From the NCBI GenBank assembly GCA_002385805.1, contig DGEF01000090.1, forward strand, positions 4,527 through 14,280: a stretch of DNA of 9,754 bases, in the 5' to 3' direction. The position numbers and the translations under genes are program-made. Origin of the DNA: Peptococcaceae bacterium UBA3933. Its GTDB lineage: Bacteria; Bacillota; Peptococcia; Peptococcales; BICA1-8. Every line of letters begins with the position of its first letter. Within the stretch, counting starts at the first letter, position 1. The notes beneath the pieces were generated by a model, which saw nothing but the letters and a program-made list of their open reading frames with translations, did not search any database and was not told the DNA's origin. This document shows, piece by piece, positions 5,019-9,754 of the stretch.

Positions 5019-6532
5019 TGGGTCCAGAAGTATTAATTGATTACAGGCCTTTATGGGCAGTACTGATTTCCTTAGTGGCAGCGGTCTTAATTTTATTCTC
5101 AGACCGGAATCCAAATCTCCGGGAAAGTTGGACTATCCTGGCAGCTATAGGTAAAGTGGCCATCATTTACTCCATGCTGCCTTTGGTGCTCTCCGGTCAT
5201 GTTTTGGAGGTAGCCCCCCTTCATATCGCTGATGGTATTACATTACAGTTAAGAGCAGATACGGCCGGCATGCTTTTTGCGGCTTTATCCTCTGTTTTGT
5301 GGCTGGTCACATCTATTTATTCCATTGGTTATATGCGGGGACACAATGAAACACACCAGACCGGATACTTTGCCGCTTTTGCTGTTTGTCTGTCGGCAAC
5401 TATAGGGATTGCTTTATCAGCAAACCTTTTAACTTTCATTATTTTCTACGAGATTTTAACGATTGCTACCTATCCTTTAGTTATTCACTCCCGAAATGAG
5501 GAAGCTAAACGATCCGGTAGGAAATATTTAGCTTATACCTTGATTGCTGGACAACTCTTTTTAGTTGCTATTATCTGGACCTATATTTTAGTAGGTCATG
5601 GAGATTTCCAAGCCGGTGGTTTCTTAAGTATGGATTATGCTTCACCGGGTGTATTACGGTTTATCTTTCTTTTAATGATTCTGGGTACGGCGGTAAAGGC
5701 CGGTGTTATGCCTTTACATGGCTGGCTGCCTGATGCTATGGTCGCTCCCACACCCGTTAGTGCTCTTTTACACGCTGTAGCCGTAGTTAAAGCCGGGGCC
5801 TTCGGGGTTGTAAGAGTTATAGGTTATGTATTTGGACCGGATTTATTAAGTCAACTTGGTGTAGCGGAAATCCTGGCTTGGGTGGCAGCTTTTACGATTA
5901 TTGTTTCTTCTTTAATTGCCATTAGACAGGATAACTTAAAACGGCGGTTGGCTTTTTCCACTATCGGACAGTTGTCCTATGTGGTTTTAGGTGTTTCCTT
6001 ACTGACTCCTTTAGGAATTCTTGGCGGTATGTTTCATATTATTGCTCACGCCTTTATGAAAATTACCCTATTCTTCTGTGCAGGTGCCATTACGGTAACA
6101 ACTCATGAAACTGAAATAAGTCAAATGCAGGGTATAGGAAAACGGATGCCCTTTACCCTTGGTGCATTTACCATTGCTTCTTTAGGGATTGCCGGAACAC
6201 CCTTTATAGTTGGGTTTATCAGCAAGTGGAATATAGCTTTAGGAGCTTTAGAAAGCGGGCAAGGCTTATTTGTTGCCGTTTTAATTGCCAGTGCCCTTTT
6301 GGCTACCTCCTATCTGATTCCTGTTGCCTATATGGGCTTTTTCAAGAAATCAGATAAATTTACCAAGTATGGAGAGGCCAGAAAAGATATGTTAATCCCC
6401 ATTATGATTACTGCCGCAGTTTCAATAGTTTTAGGTATTTTCCCCAACTTTGGTGCCGGCTTCTACAAACTGGCGGTAATGTCTGCAGAAAGCATTACCA
6501 ACAGTATTCATTTGATCGGGGGAGGGTGGTAA
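5018..6532 (+). CDS. NuoL/MrpA-N-like antiporter subunit (second large subunit)
   Basis: A 504-residue polytopic protein of the same superfamily, but with features closer to NuoL and the N-terminal half of MrpA: MPLHGWLPDAMVAPTPVSALLHAVAVVKAG (231-260) is the NuoL/MrpA-type block. Key residues present are E145 in IIFYEILTIATYPL (TM5), K227 in GTAVKAGVMPLHGW (TM7), K258 (TM8), and H344 and K348 in AHAFMKITLFF. LAFSTIGQLSYVVLG is the expected TM11 region. With the separate MbhD- and MbhE-like proteins it reconstitutes a split MrpA. Automated annotation may call it a second subunit D. ATG 5018 follows GGGGGGTGG (5003-5011). I judge it a full, active ion-translocating subunit. Confidence 0.9.
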   Translation: MGPEVLIDYRPLWAVLISLVAAVLILFSDRNPNLRESWTILAAIGKVAIIYSMLPLVLSGHVLEVAPLHIADGITLQLRADTAGMLFAALSSVLWLVTSIYSIGYMRGHNETHQTGYFAAFAVCLSATIGIALSANLLTFIIFYEILTIATYPLVIHSRNEEAKRSGRKYLAYTLIAGQLFLVAIIWTYILVGHGDFQAGGFLSMDYASPGVLRFIFLLMILGTAVKAGVMPLHGWLPDAMVAPTPVSALLHAVAVVKAGAFGVVRVIGYVFGPDLLSQLGVAEILAWVAAFTIIVSSLIAIRQDNLKRRLAFSTIGQLSYVVLGVSLLTPLGILGGMFHIIAHAFMKITLFFCAGAITVTTHETEISQMQGIGKRMPFTLGAFTIASLGIAGTPFIVGFISKWNIALGALESGQGLFVAVLIASALLATSYLIPVAYMGFFKKSDKFTKYGEARKDMLIPIMITAAVSIVLGIFPNFGAGFYKLAVMSAESITNSIHLIGGGW

Positions 6533-6533
6533 G

Positions 6534-6767
6534 ATGACAATGAAAAAAGTGCTGACTATCTCCGGTATACTTCTCGTACTTGCCACCTTTATCGAATTAA
6601 TTTTTGCTCACCCGCACGGAACCTATTGGTGGCATAATCTGGTAGCATTTGATATTGTGTTCGGATTCTTCGGTTGTTTACTGTTGATAGTAGTTGCCAA
6701 AGGGTTAGGTAATTTCTTGCAGCAGCCGGAAAATTACTACGGTGGAGGTGACGATAGCGATGATTAA
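6534..6767 (+). CDS. Small two-helix membrane protein in the antiporter operon
   Basis: A 77-residue protein with two predicted membrane helices (about 6-24 and 38-56). The loop between them is histidine- and aromatic-rich, HPHGTYWWHNLVAFD (26-40), and the tail QQPENYYGGGDDSDD is acidic. I do not recognise a named family. I have an impression that similar short proteins with a WW-H motif and a GCLLLIVVAK-like second helix accompany three-subunit Mrp clusters elsewhere, but cannot verify it. It is translated: ATG 6534 follows GGGGGAGG (6518-6525) at a good distance, one base after the previous stop, and its end overlaps the next gene by 8 bases (ATGATTAA). ATG 6540 is an alternative start. It is likely an accessory subunit of the complex. 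Confidence 0.8.
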   Translation: MTMKKVLTISGILLVLATFIELIFAHPHGTYWWHNLVAFDIVFGFFGCLLLIVVAKGLGNFLQQPENYYGGGDDSDD

Positions 6768-8481
6768 TTTTCATCCAGGGTTAATTTTGATTTTAGGCGG
6801 CATCCTGGCCGGCATTTCGCCGGGTCTCCTTCGCCGGGTAATCATGATTCTGGCACCTTCTTTAGCTTTGGTCAGTCTTGTTAACCTTGAGCATGGTACA
6901 ATTTGGGCTATCCCCTTTATTAACAACCTGGATTTAATTCTTTTAAAAGTTGATAAGTTATCTTGGGTTTTTGCTCTGATTTTCATCTTGGTGACTCTTA
7001 TTGCCAATACTTTTGCCCTTCACAACAAAAAAGGCGCTGAGGCGACTGCCAGTAACCTTTACGCCGGCGGTGCTCTAGGTGTTGTCTTTGCCGGCGACTG
7101 GCTGACCTTTATCCTCTTTTGGGAACTTTTGGCTGTTGCTTCTGTATTTTTAATCTGGCTTCAAGGTACTGCCCAATCTCGGGCTGCAGGGTTTAGGTAT
7201 TTGCTGGTACACTTTCTGGGAGGAAACCTGCTTTTAGCCGGTATCTTCTTGAAAATAAGTGCCGGAGAGCCTTTAGTTAATGTTTTAACAGGAACCAATG
7301 ATTTGGCCTACTGGTTAATTCTATCCGGCGTAGCCATTAACGCTGCTATTCCACCACTACACGCCTGGTTAACGGATGCTTATCCGGAAGGAACTATTAC
7401 CGGTAGTGTCTACTTGAGTTCCTTTACTACTAAAGTTGCTGTTTACGCTTTAATCAGGATTTTTCCAGGTGCCGAGATCTTGCTCTGGGCCGGGGTAATC
7501 ATGGCTCTTTACGGTGTTATTTACGCTATCTTAGAAAACGATATTCGCCGCTTACTGTCTTACCATATTGTCAGCCAGGTGGGCTTCATGGTGGCCGGAG
7601 TAGGGATAGGGTCCCAATTGGCTCTCAATGGGGCTACCGCTCATGCGTATAGCCATATTCTTTATAAATCTCTTTTGTTTATGTCCGCCGGTGCAGTTAT
7701 CTATGCTACCGGAAAACGTAAACTTACAGAGTTAGGCGGGCTTGCCAAGAAAATGCCCCTGGTTGCCTTTTTATTCGGGGTAGCTGCCTTTTCCATTTCA
7801 GGTGCTCCCTTGACCAACGGGTTTATCAGTAAATCCATGACCATTTCGGCAGCAGCTTACGAAGGGTTACCGGTAGCCGAGCTACTGCTCTATTTGGCCA
7901 GTATCGGTACCTTCCTTTCAATAGCCTTAAAACTCAACTACTTTATGTTCTTTGGACCTGAGCGGGATATAGAACCGGTTAAAGTTCCCACAAACATGCT
8001 GGTAGCCATGTCAGCGGGGGCATTCTTCTGTATTCTCTACGGGGTTGCTCCTTCCTTGCTGTACAACATACTGCCCTTTGAAGCCACGTATGTACCATAT
8101 ACAGTTGACCATGTGATTTCCCAGAGTCAGCTAATGGTAGCAACATTTATGGCTTTCTGGATTTTAATTCCCAAATTGGCTACCAAACCTAAAATGTCCT
8201 TAGATACAGACTGGTTTTATAGGAAACCTTTCAAAGTATTGCTTTACGGTTTAGTTGATTTTGTTTGTGCTGTCCGCGCATCTTCGGCTGCAGTGCTCAT
8301 GTCCGGCTTACGAAAGACCTTGCCTTTCTTTGCTAACCCGGTAAAGTGGGCACCTCAGACAGTCCAAGAAGAAGCTATACCTGTTTATGACGAAGACAGG
8401 TACCGTTTCCCCATAGGGGTAACTGTCGTAATGAGTTTATTGGTCTTTGTCGTCACAATATCTTATATTTGGTTAGGATAA
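6760..8481 (+). CDS. NuoL/M-like antiporter subunit lacking the TM7 lysine (third large subunit)
   Basis: A 573-residue polytopic protein of the NuoL/M/N-MnhD superfamily, about 70-80 residues longer than the other two large subunits because of its C-terminal part. E122 in LFWELLAVASVFL (TM5), K225 in SSFTTKVAVYALIR (TM8) and K303 in HILYKSLLFMSAG (TM12 region) are present. In TM7 the block GVAINAAIPPLHAWLTDAYPE has Asn194 where GFxIKxxxxPLHxWLPDA members have Lys, and the DNA clearly reads ATT AAC. After about residue 480 come LDTDWFYRKPFKVL, a long amphipathic stretch, and a final helix (555-572). GTG 6742 is in frame but inside the Shine-Dalgarno region; GGAGGTG (6744-6750) fits ATG 6760. 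It is the last gene before the terminator. Annotation pipelines would probably call it subunit D. Whether it moves protons is open. Confidence 0.88.
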   Translation: MINFHPGLILILGGILAGISPGLLRRVIMILAPSLALVSLVNLEHGTIWAIPFINNLDLILLKVDKLSWVFALIFILVTLIANTFALHNKKGAEATASNLYAGGALGVVFAGDWLTFILFWELLAVASVFLIWLQGTAQSRAAGFRYLLVHFLGGNLLLAGIFLKISAGEPLVNVLTGTNDLAYWLILSGVAINAAIPPLHAWLTDAYPEGTITGSVYLSSFTTKVAVYALIRIFPGAEILLWAGVIMALYGVIYAILENDIRRLLSYHIVSQVGFMVAGVGIGSQLALNGATAHAYSHILYKSLLFMSAGAVIYATGKRKLTELGGLAKKMPLVAFLFGVAAFSISGAPLTNGFISKSMTISAAAYEGLPVAELLLYLASIGTFLSIALKLNYFMFFGPERDIEPVKVPTNMLVAMSAGAFFCILYGVAPSLLYNILPFEATYVPYTVDHVISQSQLMVATFMAFWILIPKLATKPKMSLDTDWFYRKPFKVLLYGLVDFVCAVRASSAAVLMSGLRKTLPFFANPVKWAPQTVQEEAIPVYDEDRYRFPIGVTVVMSLLVFVVTISYIWLG

Positions 8482-8510
8482 AAAACTGGGCCTTGTGCCC
8501 AGTTTTTTTT
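8482..8510 (+). terminator. Rho-independent terminator of the antiporter operon
   Basis: AAAACTGGGC (8482-8491) pairs perfectly with GCCCAGTTTT (8497-8506) around the 5-base loop CTTGT, followed by an unbroken T run (8503-8510). It begins directly after the last stop codon, so the eleven-gene unit ends here. Confidence 0.95.
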
Positions 8511-8517
8511 AGGTGGC

Positions 8518-8601
8518 TCTGGGGTTAATCTGCATGGCGGCATTACGTCTTTCTGGTCTAGCTTTTGGGACAGCATGACGGCTCATGGGCTATACTGCAA
8601 C
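8518..8601. repeat. Degenerate intergenic repeat, right copy
   Basis: The blocks TTACGTCT (8543-8550), TTTTGGG (8563-8569), CAGCAT (8571-8576), GGG (8587-8589) and TACTGCA (8593-8599) match the left end of the window in the same order and almost the same spacing. TCTGGGGTTAAT (8518-8529) also matches 8-19. This copy lacks the GATGCATC palindromes. It is noncoding and is probably a decayed copy of the same dispersed repeat. Confidence 0.5.
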
Positions 8602-8612
8602 CTTAACCATTT

Positions 8613-8634
8613 ATTTAACCACTTGTGGTTAAAT
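8613..8634. promoter_or_regulatory. Perfect 10-bp dyad upstream of the DUF1385 promoter
   Basis: ATTTAACCAC (8613-8622) and GTGGTTAAAT (8625-8634) are exact inverted repeats around TT. The dyad lies 15 bases upstream of the -35 box, so a dimeric activator or repressor could bind it. A further TTAACCA half-site lies at 8603-8609. As RNA it would be a hairpin without a T tract, so a terminator is unlikely. It may also be part of the adjoining repeat. Confidence 0.45.
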
Positions 8635-8649
8635 ATACTAGATTTGGAT

Positions 8650-8678
8650 TTGCCTAAAATTAAGCGGACAATTATAAT
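8650..8678 (+). promoter_or_regulatory. Housekeeping sigma promoter of the DUF1385 gene
   Basis: TTGCCT (8650-8655) and a perfect TATAAT (8673-8678) have 17-base spacing. They lie about 60 bases upstream of the TTG start, and no other gene lies between. Confidence 0.7.
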
Positions 8679-8737
8679 TAATTTATACAGTTTCCCGGAG
8701 AAGCAGACCTTTAGACAAATAAAGGAGTGGACTAATT

Positions 8738-9628
8738 TTGAAATTCCAGTATGGTGGCCAGGCCCTGATTGAAGGAGTTATGATGAGGGGCAGAGATAGT
8801 TTAGCTATGGCCGTTAGAAAAAGTAATAATGATATTACTTGCAAAATAGAACCTATTAATAGTATTGGTAATAAGTACAAAATATTAAAATGGCCTTTCC
8901 TTAGAGGGACCGTAGCCTTAATTGAATCATTGGTATTGGGGATTAAGGCTTTGACCTATTCCGCCAATGAATCAGCGGAAACAGAGGAAGAAGAACTTAC
9001 TAAAGGAGAAATAATTTTTACAATAGCTTTGTCCCTGGGTTTAGGGATACTTTTATTTTTCTTAACTCCGGCCGGACTGGCTCATTTATTGAAAAGTGTT
9101 TCTACGGATCCTTTAATCCAAAACCTAATCGAGGGTATTTTCCGGATAGGAATTTTTGTGCTTTATGTAGTGGGTATTTCGCTTATTAAAGACATTCAAA
9201 GAGTTTTTCAGTATCATGGTGCGGAACATAAGGTTATCCATGCTTATGAAGCAGGAGAACCTCTGCGGGTAGAAAACTGTCGTAAATTCACCACCTTACA
9301 TCCACGTTGTGGGACCAGTTTCCTTTTAATCGTGATGGTAATAAGTATTTTAGTATTTTCCTTAATCAGTGTTGAAGTTCTTTGGTGGCGCTTACTTTCC
9401 CGTGTCCTGCTTCTGCCTGTAATCGCCGGTATTTCCTATGAATTTTTAAAATTTGCCGGCAAACATGCTGCCCATCCCGTTGTTAAAGTGCTAAATTGGC
9501 CTGGTATGATGTTGCAGAAATTAACAACCCGGGAACCTGACGACAGTCAATTAGAAGTAGCCATTCGGGCTTTGGAAAAGGTCATAGAACAAGACCAATC
9601 TTGCAATGAACAGATGAAAGCGGTATAA
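8738..9628 (+). CDS. yqhQ: DUF1385 (YqhQ-type) membrane protein
   Basis: A 296-residue protein of the DUF1385 family, close to full family length. The N-terminus YGGQALIEGVMMRGRDSLAMAVRK (5-28) is the family signature. An acidic segment (78-91) precedes four predicted helices (about 92-115, 131-151, 193-212, 215-237). Conserved possible metal ligands are in FQYHGAEHKVIHAYE (157-171: H160, E163, H164, H168) and in VENCRKFTTLHPRCGTSF (178-195: C181, H188, C191), with GKHAAHP (241-247) later. The biochemical function is not established to my knowledge; the His/Glu/Cys pattern suggests a metal-binding membrane protein. The start is TTG 8738 with AAAGGAG (8721-8727) at 10-base spacing and gives the expected N-terminus. 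It has its own promoter and terminator. In many Clostridia it follows rpmE and precedes prmC-prfA. Confidence 0.93.
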   Translation: MKFQYGGQALIEGVMMRGRDSLAMAVRKSNNDITCKIEPINSIGNKYKILKWPFLRGTVALIESLVLGIKALTYSANESAETEEEELTKGEIIFTIALSLGLGILLFFLTPAGLAHLLKSVSTDPLIQNLIEGIFRIGIFVLYVVGISLIKDIQRVFQYHGAEHKVIHAYEAGEPLRVENCRKFTTLHPRCGTSFLLIVMVISILVFSLISVEVLWWRLLSRVLLLPVIAGISYEFLKFAGKHAAHPVVKVLNWPGMMLQKLTTREPDDSQLEVAIRALEKVIEQDQSCNEQMKAV

Positions 9629-9647
9629 TTTATTTTAGGACTTTTTT

Positions 9648-9680
9648 AGCCGACCTCCTTTAAGGTCGGTCTTGTCTTTT
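9648..9680 (+). terminator. Probable terminator of the DUF1385 gene
   Basis: CCGACCT (9650-9656) pairs with AGGTCGG (9663-9669) around a 6-base loop, followed by a T-rich but interrupted run (9670-9680). It lies about 20 bases after the stop codon. A run of six T (9642-9647) precedes the stem. Confidence 0.75.
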
Positions 9681-9690
9681 AAGTTTAATA

Positions 9691-9715
9691 GTGGGCGAGT
9701 GAGCGAGTGGGCGAG
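9691..9715. repeat. Three tandem 8-mers, GTG(G/A)GCGA
   Basis: GTGGGCGA (9691-9698), GTGAGCGA (9699-9706) and GTGGGCGA (9707-9714) are contiguous and followed by G. The G-rich composition differs from the A+T-rich surroundings. Noncoding; it directly precedes the heptamer array. Confidence 0.75.
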
Positions 9716-9719
9716 ATTC

Positions 9720-9754
9720 TAGTCACCAGCCACTAGTCACTAGTCACCAGTCAC
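9720..9754. repeat. Five tandem heptamers (T/C)AG(T/C)CAC at the window edge
   Basis: TAGTCAC, CAGCCAC, TAGTCAC, TAGTCAC and CAGTCAC are contiguous from 9720 to the last base, so the array is cut by the window edge. It is the same unit, in the same orientation, as the array at 250-310 upstream of rpmE. Confidence 0.85.

Noticed and set aside
1058..8481. Membrane-bound hydrogenase or complex I operon
   Set aside because: Only the antiporter-type subunits are present; there is no [NiFe] large or small subunit, NuoH-like or ferredoxin-like gene before the terminator.
8575..8772. 65-codon plus-strand ORF before the DUF1385 gene
   Set aside because: It runs across the dyad and promoter and ends in another frame inside the DUF1385 gene, with no Shine-Dalgarno site and no recognisable protein.

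Overview
The window looks like a chromosomal segment of a low-G+C, Gram-positive anaerobe of the Clostridia type. I infer this from strong Shine-Dalgarno sites, frequent TTG starts, A+T-rich codon use, and a zinc-ribbon ribosomal protein L31 gene at one end with a DUF1385 (YqhQ-type) gene at the other. In many Clostridia those two genes sit close together in a rho-rpmE-DUF1385-prmC-prfA neighbourhood. I cannot name the species.

Layout. Bases 1-305 hold no gene. They are a patchwork of repeats: an imperfect inverted repeat with four GATGCATC palindromes, three tandem 10-mers, and a degenerate heptamer array that runs into the -35 box of rpmE. Then come rpmE with its own promoter and terminator, and a ~400-base A+T-rich leader with an A/T dyad, a doubtful 26-codon ORF and a hairpin that would cover the ribosome-binding site of the next gene. 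Bases 1058-8481 are one tightly packed operon of eleven membrane-protein genes, closed by a clear terminator. A 230-base spacer follows, with a degenerate second copy of the left-end repeat, a 22-base dyad and a good promoter. Next are the DUF1385 gene, a terminator, and 8-mer and 7-mer tandem repeats running off the right edge.

How the genes work together. The operon encodes a complete Mrp-family (MnhA-G) cation/proton antiporter. Its gene order is E-F-G-(MbhD-like)-(MbhE-like)-B-C-D, the order of the antiporter module of archaeal membrane-bound hydrogenase (MbhA-H). Two more NuoL/M-like subunits and a 77-residue membrane protein follow. The long MrpA protein is therefore split: its NuoL-like half is the 504-residue protein and its C-terminal parts are two small genes. 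There are three large antiporter-like subunits instead of the usual two. The third has Asn where the TM7 lysine is expected. No hydrogenase, NADH or ferredoxin module is present, so the expected role is secondary exchange of Na+ (or another cation) for H+ across the cytoplasmic membrane, unless redox partners lie elsewhere.

The most interesting points are the three-subunit Mbh-ordered antiporter, the lysine-less third subunit, the small protein between the second and third large subunits, the possible SD-masking hairpin, and the related repeats on both sides of the antiporter operon.
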